Assembly: GCA_023268575.1 (NCBI GenBank) | Contig: JALRCL010000995.1 | Coordinates: 1-7,945, forward strand | DNA: 7,945 nt | Origin: Patulibacter sp. | GTDB taxonomy: Bacteria > Actinomycetota > Thermoleophilia > Solirubrobacterales > Solirubrobacteraceae | Direction of reading: 5' to 3' | Shown here: one piece after another, positions 1-5,177 of the stretch | How positions within the stretch are numbered: position 1 is the first letter of the stretch | How the letters are laid out: each line of letters starts with the position of its first letter | Program-made: the position numbers and the translations under genes | The notes under the pieces: generated by a model | What the model saw: only the letters and a program-made list of their open reading frames with translations | Database searches by the model: none | Told to the model about the DNA's origin: nothing

Positions 1-128
1 TCTGCTGTAACATCTGGAATAGCTTTAGTTTCTGCTATTGTTTTATCGTAAGTAGCCCTAGCAGCGCTGGCAGTTGCATTTATCTGCTCGATGCGAGCGC
101 GCTTCTCTTTTATTTCAAGATCACGAGC
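1..128 (-). CDS. Fragment of a coiled-coil-like protein, function unknown (partial at both ends)
   Basis: Read on the minus strand, the codon frame at 128-126 stays open to the window edge, giving 42 residues that begin ARDLEIKEKRARIEQINATA and end KAIPDVTA. The composition (Ala, Glu, Lys, Ile, Arg, Thr, with no Cys or Trp and no stop in AT-rich DNA) looks like a genuine charged alpha-helical or coiled-coil protein such as those in phage structural or cytoskeletal-type proteins, but no family can be named. There is no start codon. The frame continues into the GC-rich DNA as an unnatural Arg/Leu/Gly peptide, so the 5' end was probably cut at the compositional junction. The complementary plus frame (3-158) is also open but gives an implausible Cys/Phe/Ser-rich peptide. 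Whether it is coding is inference from composition alone. Confidence 0.4.
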
Positions 129-130
129 AA
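1..130. other. Low-GC segment of foreign or chimeric origin
   Basis: The first 120 bases have 52 G+C (43%), while the next 60 have 46 of 60 (77%) and the rest of the window stays very GC-rich. The switch is abrupt, between about 117 and 133. The segment has runs of T and A found nowhere else in the window, and its only natural-looking coding frame is on the opposite strand to every other gene. It may be a chimeric contig end from assembly or the edge of a foreign insertion. No transposase, integrase, terminal inverted repeat or tRNA boundary is visible to support a mobile element, so an assembly artefact is at least as likely. Confidence 0.7.
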
Positions 131-183
131 GCCGCCCGGCACGATCGAGTGGGAGTGACCCGCCGGCGGCGGCCGGCTCGCCG

Positions 184-702
184 ATGAGCCCCCGCGGCGC
201 TCGCCGGGAGCCGGCGCGCGCCCCGCGCGCCGCGACGTACCTGCCGGGCGGCGTCGTCGTGCTCGCCCTGACGGCGGCCGATCGCCTGCCGCTGGAGCGC
301 GTGCCGCTCGCGCTGGCGGTCGTCCTGCTGCTCGCGGCCGCGGCCTGCGGGCGCGACGACGGGCCCTGGGGCGCCGCGATCGTGCTCGCGGGCGTCGGGC
401 TGGGCGTCCTGGGCGCCGAGGAAGGCTGGACGGGGCTCGACGTCACGCGCACCGCCGGCGCCGCGTTCGGCGGCGCCGCCGGCCTGCTGCTCGTCGTGCT
501 GCTCGACGCCCGCGTGGCGGTCGGGGTGCCCGGCACCACGCTGGCGACGGCGGCGACGATCGCGGTCCTCGCCCGCCGCGAGGAGCTCCCCGCGCTCGGA
601 CGTCCGGCGGTCTGGGGCACGCTGCTGCTCGTGCTCGGGGCCGTGAACCTCCTGCTCTGGGCGAGGGATCGCGAGCTCGGCGCGGGCGCACCGCGCCGCT
701 GA
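184..702 (+). CDS. Small multi-pass membrane protein of unknown function
   Basis: This 172-residue protein is not one I recognise. The N-terminus is basic (Arg at 4, 7, 8, 12, 15) and is followed by hydrophobic stretches at roughly 39-55, 61-77, 91-107, 112-130 and 141-159, with a weaker one at 20-33. That suggests four to six membrane passes, ending in a short Arg-rich tail. No catalytic motif or signal peptidase site is evident. I chose the ATG at 184 because residues before it in the same frame come from the low-GC junction. A stop in another frame (TGA 185-187) overlaps this ATG as ATGA, the layout of a translationally coupled gene pair, but the upstream gene is lost at the junction; an alternative upstream stop is TGA 156-158. 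The gene lies 69 bp before rplM. Position and composition support a real host gene; the role is open. Confidence 0.65.
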   Translation: MSPRGARREPARAPRAATYLPGGVVVLALTAADRLPLERVPLALAVVLLLAAAACGRDDGPWGAAIVLAGVGLGVLGAEEGWTGLDVTRTAGAAFGGAAGLLLVVLLDARVAVGVPGTTLATAATIAVLARREELPALGRPAVWGTLLLVLGAVNLLLWARDRELGAGAPRR

Positions 703-714
703 GGGTCCCTCCGC

Positions 715-720
715 TACCAT
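715..720 (+). promoter_or_regulatory. Candidate -10 element for the rplM-rpsI operon
   Basis: TACCAT matches the actinobacterial -10 consensus TAnnnT in a GC-rich intergenic region. A transcript starting 6-7 nt downstream, near 727, would carry a leader of about 45 nt before the rplM GTG at 772. No good -35 hexamer is visible at the usual distance. Transcription may also read in from the upstream membrane protein gene. Confidence 0.4.
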
Positions 721-733
721 CGTTCGCCGCTGC

Positions 734-753
734 GCGCAGCCCCTGCGTTGCGC
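734..753 (+). promoter_or_regulatory. Hairpin in the rplM leader (possible autoregulatory element)
   Basis: GCGCAGC at 734-740 pairs with GTTGCGC at 747-753 (six Watson-Crick pairs and one G-U) around a 6-nt loop, 18 nt before the rplM start. The left arm is also part of a perfect 12-base palindrome at 729-740 (GCTGCGCGCAGC), so the two folds exclude one another. Ribosomal protein operons encoding L13 and S9 are autoregulated in other bacteria, often through leader RNA. Assigning that role here is inference; GC-rich DNA forms hairpins easily. Confidence 0.3.
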
Positions 754-771
754 TGGACCGCGAGAAGACCC

Positions 772-1206
772 GTGAAGACCTACGTCGCCAACTCCGAGAC
801 CCGCGAGCGCGCCTGGTACGTGGTGGACGCCACCAACCAGACGCTCGGGCGCCTGTCCACCCAGATCTCCGAGGTCCTGCGCGGCAAGCGCAAGCCGGAG
901 TACACGCCGCACGTCGACACCGGCGACTTCGTGATCGTGGTGAACGCGGAGAAGATCGCGGTCACGGGCAACAAGCGGACCGACAAGCTCTACCACCGGC
1001 ACTCGGGCTACCCGGGCGGCCTCTCGACGCGCACGTTCGAGGAGCAGCTCGAGAAGCGCCCGGAGGAGATCATCCGCATCGCGGTCAAGGGCATGCTGCC
1101 CAAGAACCGCCTCGCTCGGAAGCAGCTCACGAAGCTCAAGGTCTACGCCGGCCCCGACCATCCGCATGTGGCTCAGAAGCCGCAGCCCCTGGAGATCGAC
1201 GCCTGA
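772..1206 (+). CDS. rplM: 50S ribosomal protein L13
   Basis: L13 is an early-assembling protein of the large ribosomal subunit that binds 23S rRNA. The product is 144 residues, close to the usual ~142-147. Family hallmarks run throughout: WYVVDATNQTLGRLST (15-30), RGKRKPEYTPHVDTGD (37-52), VVNAEKI (56-62), YHRHSGYPGGL (74-84) and AVKGMLPKNRLARKQL (104-119). I chose the GTG at 772 because it yields the canonical M-K-T-Y N-terminus; a TTG at 748 in the same frame would add eight residues not seen in the family. A weak purine-rich GAGAAG lies at 762-767, close to the start. The stop overlaps the rpsI start as TGATG, indicating one mRNA and translational coupling of the two ribosomal proteins, the standard rplM-rpsI arrangement. 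Confidence 0.97.
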   Translation: MKTYVANSETRERAWYVVDATNQTLGRLSTQISEVLRGKRKPEYTPHVDTGDFVIVVNAEKIAVTGNKRTDKLYHRHSGYPGGLSTRTFEEQLEKRPEEIIRIAVKGMLPKNRLARKQLTKLKVYAGPDHPHVAQKPQPLEIDA

Positions 1207-1967
1207 TGGCTGACGACGTGAACCCCGAGGAGACGACGCCGGAGGCCGACGCGGCCGCCGAGCAGCCGCAGGCCGAGACCCCGGAGGCCGCGGCCCCCGA
1301 GGCCGCCGCGGAGGAGGCTCCCGAGGCCGCCGCCGACGAGGCCCCCGAGGCCGCCGCCGACGAGGCCGACGAGGAGGTCGACGAGACCCCCCGCGAGAAG
1401 CCCGCCATCCCGGGTGCCGACCTCGAGGTCGACCTCGTCATCGAGGGCAAGGACGACCGGCAGCAGGACGAGTTCGGCTACTACGCCGACGCGGACGCCG
1501 AGTCCGAGGGCGAGAGCGGCGACGACGCCGACGCCGTCGACGAGGGCCCGATCGCCGACGTCACCATCGATCTGACCGCCGGCGCGCGCTACACCGCCAC
1601 CGGCAAGCGCAAGTCGGCCGTCGCTCGCGTGATCCTCACGCCCGGCACCGGCGTCTACACGATCAACGGCAAGGGCCTCGAGGAGTACTTCCCGCGCCAC
1701 GCCCTCCAGCGCACGATCCGCCAGGGGCTCGAGGTCGTCGGCTACGACACGCAGCTCGACGTCGTGGCCCGGATCCACGGCGGTGGCGTGAGCGCCCAGG
1801 CCGGCGCCCTGCGTCACGGCATCTCGCGCGCCCTGATCGTCGCCCAGCCCGGCCTCCGCGGCGAGCTGAAGAAGCGCGGCTTCCTGACGCGCGACTCGCG
1901 CGTCAAGGAGCGCAAGAAGGCCGGCCTCAAGAAGGCCCGCAAGCGGCCGCAGTTCAGCAAGCGCTAG
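1206..1967 (+). CDS. rpsI: 30S ribosomal protein S9 with a long acidic N-terminal extension
   Basis: S9 is a small-subunit protein whose C-terminal tail reaches the P-site tRNA. The S9 core occupies about residues 129-253: GKRKSAVARV (133-142), PGTGVYTINGKGLEEYFPR (146-164), IHGGGVSAQAGALRHGISRA (190-209), FLTRDSRVKERKKAGLKKAR (226-245) and the conserved Ser-Lys-Arg terminus. Before it lie about 128 residues with 44 Asp/Glu and only 5 Lys/Arg, low in complexity, with four copies of Pro-Glu-Ala-Ala-Ala between residues 26 and 51. E. coli S9 is 130 residues; actinobacterial S9 proteins often carry a shorter acidic extension, so this 253-residue form is long but follows a known trend. The extension is probably disordered; it might shield the basic core before assembly (inference). 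The ATG at 1206 overlaps the rplM stop; a later start is possible but no SD-supported internal ATG is seen. Confidence 0.95.
   Translation: MADDVNPEETTPEADAAAEQPQAETPEAAAPEAAAEEAPEAAADEAPEAAADEADEEVDETPREKPAIPGADLEVDLVIEGKDDRQQDEFGYYADADAESEGESGDDADAVDEGPIADVTIDLTAGARYTATGKRKSAVARVILTPGTGVYTINGKGLEEYFPRHALQRTIRQGLEVVGYDTQLDVVARIHGGGVSAQAGALRHGISRALIVAQPGLRGELKKRGFLTRDSRVKERKKAGLKKARKRPQFSKR
1314..1361 (+). repeat. 24-bp tandem duplication in the rpsI extension
   Basis: Two adjacent 24-bp units (1314-1337 and 1338-1361) both encode Glu-Ala-Pro-Glu-Ala-Ala-Ala-Asp and differ at a single third-codon position (GCT versus GCC). They continue a looser series of Pro-Glu-Ala-Ala-Ala repeats beginning at 1281. 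The near-identity at DNA level points to a recent in-frame slippage or duplication and predicts length variation between relatives. Confidence 0.9.
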
Positions 1968-2026
1968 TCGCGCTCGCTGCACCGCGACCCATCGACGTCC
2001 CCGACCGGCCGCTCCCCGCACCTCCC

Positions 2027-3373
2027 GTGGCTCGCCTCTTCGGCACCGACGGCGTGCGTGGACCGGCCGGAACGGTCCTCACGGCCGAGCTCGCCCTGCG
2101 ACTCGGCCGTTGTGCCGTCGAGGCCCTGCCCGGCGGCGACGACGCGCCGCGGGCGGGCCGCTCGGGCGGTCCGGTGCAGGTCCTCGTCGTCCGCGACACC
2201 CGCGCCTCGGGCCCGATGCTCGAGGCGGCGTTCGCGGCCGGCGCCGCCGCGGCCGGGGCGGACGTGCACCTGGCGGGCGTCCTGCCGACCCCGGCCGCGG
2301 CGCTGCTCGTCGACCGGCTCGGCTTCGACCTCGCCGCCGTCGTGTCGGCGTCCCACAACCCGTGGGCCGACAACGGCATCAAGCTCTTCGGGCCGGACGG
2401 GCGCAAGCTCCCCGACGCCGGCGAGGCGCGCGTGGCGGAGCTCGTGGCGTCCGACGCGCCGCTCCCGGCGCGAACGGCGATCGGGCGGGTGGCCCCGCTG
2501 CTCGCCGCGACGGAGGACCACCTGCGCGCGCTGGACGAGCGCTTCGGCGACCTCGATCTCTCCGGGCGCCGGATCGCGCTGGACTGCGCGAACGGCGCGA
2601 CCTTCCGCGTGGCGCCCGAGGCGTTCCGCCGTCGCGGTGCGGACGTCGTCGTGCTCGCCGACGCGCCGGACGGACGGAACATCAACGCCGGCGTCGGCTC
2701 GACGCACCCGGAGGCGGTCTCCCGGGTGGTGCTCGAGCACGGCTGCGACCTGGGCTTCGCCTTCGACGGCGACGGCGACCGCGTTCTCGCCGTCGACGGG
2801 ACCGGACGCGCCTGGGACGGGGATGAGCTGCTGGCGCTCATGGCGCTGCACCTGCGCGACACCGGGCGCCTCGTGGGCGGCGTCGCCGTCACGGTGATGT
2901 CGAACTACGGCTTCCACGGCGCGATGCGGGAGGCGGGCATTCCCGTCGTCGCCACGCCGGTCGGCGACCGTCACGTCATGGCGGCGCTCGACGAGCACGG
3001 CTGGAACCTCGGGGGCGAGCAGTCCGGCCACCTCATCGAGACCGGCTTCGTCCCCTCCGGCGATGGCGTCGCCGCGGCGCTGCTCACCTGCGAGGCGCTC
3101 GGGCCCGATGCGCTGGCCGACCGCGCTGCGATGCGGCGCCTGCCGCAGGTGCTGGTGAACGTCCCGGTCGCCGACCGCGACGGGGCGATGGCCGATGCGG
3201 GCCTCGCCGCGGCGATCGCGTCCGCCGACGCCGCCCTCGATGGCGAGGGGCGCGTCCTCGTGCGCGCCTCCGGCACCGAGCAGCTCGTCCGCGTGATGGC
3301 CGAGGCGCCCACCGAGGACCGCGCCCGCGCGGTCGTCGACGAGCTCGTCGACGCGGTCCCGGGCCGTCGCTGA
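2027..3373 (+). CDS. glmM: Phosphoglucosamine mutase
   Basis: GlmM interconverts glucosamine-6-phosphate and glucosamine-1-phosphate in the cytosol, feeding UDP-GlcNAc synthesis for peptidoglycan. The product has 448 residues (E. coli 445) and all four active-site blocks of the alpha-D-phosphohexomutase fold: the N-terminal FGTDGVRG (5-12), the phosphoserine loop SASHNP (107-112, catalytic Ser109), the metal-binding DGDGDR (247-252, Asp247/249/251), the sugar-binding GGEQSGH (329-335) and the phosphate-binding RASGTEQLVRVM (413-424). In the last block Gln419 stands where Pro is usual; other GlmM lineages also vary here. The GTG at 2027 gives the canonical start M-A-R-L-F-G-T-D-G. It lies 59 bp after rpsI with no visible SD and no TAnnnT element in the gap, so it is probably transcribed from the ribosomal protein operon. 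Downstream synteny with rplM-rpsI is typical of Actinomycetota. Confidence 0.97.
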   Translation: MARLFGTDGVRGPAGTVLTAELALRLGRCAVEALPGGDDAPRAGRSGGPVQVLVVRDTRASGPMLEAAFAAGAAAAGADVHLAGVLPTPAAALLVDRLGFDLAAVVSASHNPWADNGIKLFGPDGRKLPDAGEARVAELVASDAPLPARTAIGRVAPLLAATEDHLRALDERFGDLDLSGRRIALDCANGATFRVAPEAFRRRGADVVVLADAPDGRNINAGVGSTHPEAVSRVVLEHGCDLGFAFDGDGDRVLAVDGTGRAWDGDELLALMALHLRDTGRLVGGVAVTVMSNYGFHGAMREAGIPVVATPVGDRHVMAALDEHGWNLGGEQSGHLIETGFVPSGDGVAAALLTCEALGPDALADRAAMRRLPQVLVNVPVADRDGAMADAGLAAAIASADAALDGEGRVLVRASGTEQLVRVMAEAPTEDRARAVVDELVDAVPGRR

Positions 3374-3383
3374 CCGACGCCGC

Positions 3384-3395
3384 CGCCCGCGGGCG
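3384..3395. repeat. Perfect 12-bp GC palindrome in the glmM-nnr intergenic gap
   Basis: CGCCCGCGGGCG is self-complementary and sits 11-22 bp after the glmM stop. The surrounding bases offer alternative GC pairings such as GACGCC with GGCGTC. It could form part of a weak terminator for glmM, but there is no T-tract and such palindromes are common at this G+C, so the assignment is tentative. Confidence 0.3.
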
Positions 3396-3423
3396 TCCCG
3401 GACGGGCGTGCCCCGAGCCGAGT

Positions 3424-3429
3424 TAGCAT
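3424..3429 (+). promoter_or_regulatory. Candidate -10 element for a leaderless nnrE/nnrD transcript
   Basis: TAGCAT fits the actinobacterial -10 consensus TAnnnT and ends 7 nt before the GTG at 3437, so transcription would begin at or next to the start codon. No clear -35 is visible. The same spacing recurs before alr and the HIT gene, which strengthens the call. Confidence 0.5.
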
Positions 3430-3436
3430 CGGGGGC

Positions 3437-5005
3437 GTGCCCGACGCGCCCGCGCCGCCGATCGACCTCGAGCCCCTCCCCGACGCCGCCCGGATGCGCG
3501 CGACCGACGCGTGGGCGATCGAGCGACTCGGGATCGAGGGCTACGCCCTCATGCGCAGCGCCGGCGGCGCGCTCGCGGACGCGGCGCTGCGGCTGGCCGC
3601 GGGGCGCCGCGGGCCGGTGCTCGTCGTGTGCGGCGCGGGCAACAACGGCGGCGACGGCTACGTCGCGGCGACCTGGCTGCGCCGGGCCGGGCTGCCGGTC
3701 GAGGTTCGCACGACGGTCGCACCGGAGCGCCTGTCCGGCGACGCCGCCCGTGCGCGCGCCGACTGGCCCGGCCCGCTCGAGCCCTGGACGAGCGGCGCGG
3801 TCGACGGCGCGGCGGTGATCGTCGACGCGATCCTCGGCACCGGTGCGCGCGGCGCTCCGCGGGACGCCGCCGGCGAGGCCATCGCCGCGCTCCGCGGGGC
3901 GGCGGAGCGGGGCGTCCCGGTCGTTGCCTGCGACCTGCCGAGCGGCGTGGACGCCACGACCGGCGAGGTGCCCGGGGAGGCCGTCCGGGCGACGGTCACG
4001 GTGACCTTCCACCGGGCCACGAGCGGTCTGTGGATCGCGCCCGGAAAGGACCACGTCGGCCGGCTGGAGGTCGTCGACATCGGGATCCCGGCCCGCGTCG
4101 ACGCCGCGCTGGACGCCGAGCACGGCGTGCCGGCGACGGGCCTGCTCGGGCCTGGCGTGCTCGAGGGCCTGGCACGCCGGGACCGCGCGGGCACGAAGTT
4201 CCGCTCCGGCCACGTCGTCGTGTGCGGCGGCGCGCCCGGGATGACGGGGGCGCCGTGCCTCAGCGCGCGCGGGGCGATGCGCACCGGCGCCGGGTACGCG
4301 ACGCTCGCCGTCGCGGGCGAGCTGGAGCCCGTCATCGCCGCCCGCGCGCCGGTGGAGACCCTGACCCTCGCTCTGCCGACCGCCCCGGACGGCGGGCTGG
4401 CCGGCGACGCCGCTGCGCCGCTGCTGGAGCGCCTGGGTCAGCGCGCCGGCACGCTCGTCGTCGGGCCGGGCCTCGGCCGGGGGCCGGAGCGTGACGTCCT
4501 CGTCCGGCGGCTCGCGGCCGGCCACGACGGCCCGCTGCTCGTCGACGCCGACGGCCTCTCCGCCCTCGCCGGCGACCCGGAGGCGCTGCGGGCCCACCAC
4601 GGGCCGGCGGTCGTCACGCCGCACGCCGGGGAGCTCGCGCGGCTGCTCGACGTCGACGGCGCCGCGGTCGGCGCCCACCGGCTCGCCCACGCCCGCGAGG
4701 CGGCGCGCCGCAGCGAGGCGGTCGTCGTGCTGAAGGGCGACGACACGCTCGTCGTGGCGCCCGACGGTCGGGTGGCGATCAGCCCGGGAGACGCGCCCGG
4801 GCTCGCGACGGCCGGGACCGGAGACGTCCTCTCGGGCGTGATCGGCGCGCTGCTGGCCCGCGGCGCCGACGCCTTCCACGCGGCGGCGGCGGGCGTCTGG
4901 CTGCACCTCGTCGCCGGTCGCCGCGCCGCGGCGGCACGCGGCGTCGACGGCGTCGTGGCCGGCGACGTCGCCGAGGAGCTCGCGGCCGCGCGCCACGCCG
5001 GCTGA
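3437..5005 (+). CDS. nnrD: Bifunctional NAD(P)H-hydrate epimerase / ADP- or ATP-dependent NAD(P)H-hydrate dehydratase
   Basis: This fusion repairs hydrated (damaged) NADH and NADPH. The N-terminal NnrE (YjeF_N) domain, about residues 15-235, epimerises the R and S hydrates; the C-terminal NnrD (ribokinase-like carbohydrate kinase fold) domain, about 248-520, dehydrates the S form using ADP or ATP. Visible NnrE motifs are CGAGNNGGDGYVAA (65-78), the Asp-containing VDAILGTGARG (129-139) and DLPSGVDATTG (166-176). NnrD motifs are GHVVVCGGAPGMTGAP (258-273), VGPGLGRG (342-349), LLVDADGL (367-374), TPHAGEL (394-400) and the nucleotide-phosphate loop ATAGTGDVLSGVIGALL (457-473). The 522 residues match the usual length of the fused protein (E. 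coli YjeF/NnrDE ~515). The GTG at 3437 follows a -10-like hexamer and has no proper SD. It stands 63 bp after glmM and 172 bp before alr, a common actinobacterial neighbourhood. Whether ADP or ATP is used cannot be read from the sequence. Confidence 0.95.
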   Translation: MPDAPAPPIDLEPLPDAARMRATDAWAIERLGIEGYALMRSAGGALADAALRLAAGRRGPVLVVCGAGNNGGDGYVAATWLRRAGLPVEVRTTVAPERLSGDAARARADWPGPLEPWTSGAVDGAAVIVDAILGTGARGAPRDAAGEAIAALRGAAERGVPVVACDLPSGVDATTGEVPGEAVRATVTVTFHRATSGLWIAPGKDHVGRLEVVDIGIPARVDAALDAEHGVPATGLLGPGVLEGLARRDRAGTKFRSGHVVVCGGAPGMTGAPCLSARGAMRTGAGYATLAVAGELEPVIAARAPVETLTLALPTAPDGGLAGDAAAPLLERLGQRAGTLVVGPGLGRGPERDVLVRRLAAGHDGPLLVDADGLSALAGDPEALRAHHGPAVVTPHAGELARLLDVDGAAVGAHRLAHAREAARRSEAVVVLKGDDTLVVAPDGRVAISPGDAPGLATAGTGDVLSGVIGALLARGADAFHAAAAGVWLHLVAGRRAAAARGVDGVVAGDVAEELAAARHAG

Positions 5006-5077
5006 CGCTCGCGTTCCGGCATCTCGGGAGGGATCGCCGGCGCTCGTGCCGGTTCGACCGCCACGCGGACGCGGGCG

Positions 5078-5101
5078 GTCCGGCCCCTCGGCGGGCCGGA
5101 C
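5078..5101 (+). terminator. Strong GC hairpin, possible terminator after nnrE/nnrD
   Basis: GTCCGGCCC (5078-5086) pairs perfectly with GGGCCGGAC (5093-5101) across a 6-nt loop, 73 bp after the nnr stop and 64 bp before the alr -10 candidate. It lacks a T-tract, as many actinobacterial terminator hairpins do. The location between one gene's end and the next gene's own promoter fits termination, but a role as an operator or chance GC pairing cannot be excluded. Confidence 0.4.
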
Positions 5102-5164
5102 GGTCGCGGCGCGCCGGTGCCGGGGGCCGGCGCCCGCCGCGCGGCCGACGGCCGTTCCGGTGGG

Positions 5165-5170
5165 TAGCGT
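5165..5170 (+). promoter_or_regulatory. Candidate -10 element for a leaderless alr-cca transcript
   Basis: TAGCGT matches TAnnnT and ends 7 nt before the GTG at 5178, the same geometry as at nnrE/D. It also supports choosing 5178, rather than an upstream in-frame codon, as the alr start. No convincing -35 is seen. Confidence 0.5.
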
Positions 5171-5177
5171 TGCGCCC

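Noticed and set aside
3..158. Plus-strand frame running from the low-GC segment to TGA 156-158
   Set aside because: The low-GC part translates to an implausible Cys/Phe/Ser-rich peptide and mirrors the better minus-strand frame. Only the last ~9 codons, in GC-rich DNA, could be the tail of a host gene, and that cannot be identified.
748..771. Upstream TTG start for rplM
   Set aside because: It would add eight residues before the canonical M-K-T-Y start and would fall inside the leader hairpin arm.
121..1167. Minus-strand frame of 348 codons opposite the membrane protein gene and rplM
   Set aside because: It overlaps rplM completely, has shadow-type composition and ends at the compositional junction.
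1136..1450. Minus-strand Ser/Ala-Gly repeat protein opposite the rpsI extension
   Set aside because: Its repeats are the complement of the Pro-Glu-Ala-Ala-Ala coding repeats of rpsI, not an independent gene.
2020..2026. CACCTCC-like run just before the glmM start, at first sight resembling a ribosome-binding signal
   Set aside because: It has the sequence of the 16S rRNA anti-SD itself rather than its complement, so it cannot pair as a Shine-Dalgarno site.
5046..5177. Upstream start for alr adding 44 residues
   Set aside because: The extra peptide is Arg/Pro/Gly-rich, not family-like, and includes the hairpin and the -10 element.
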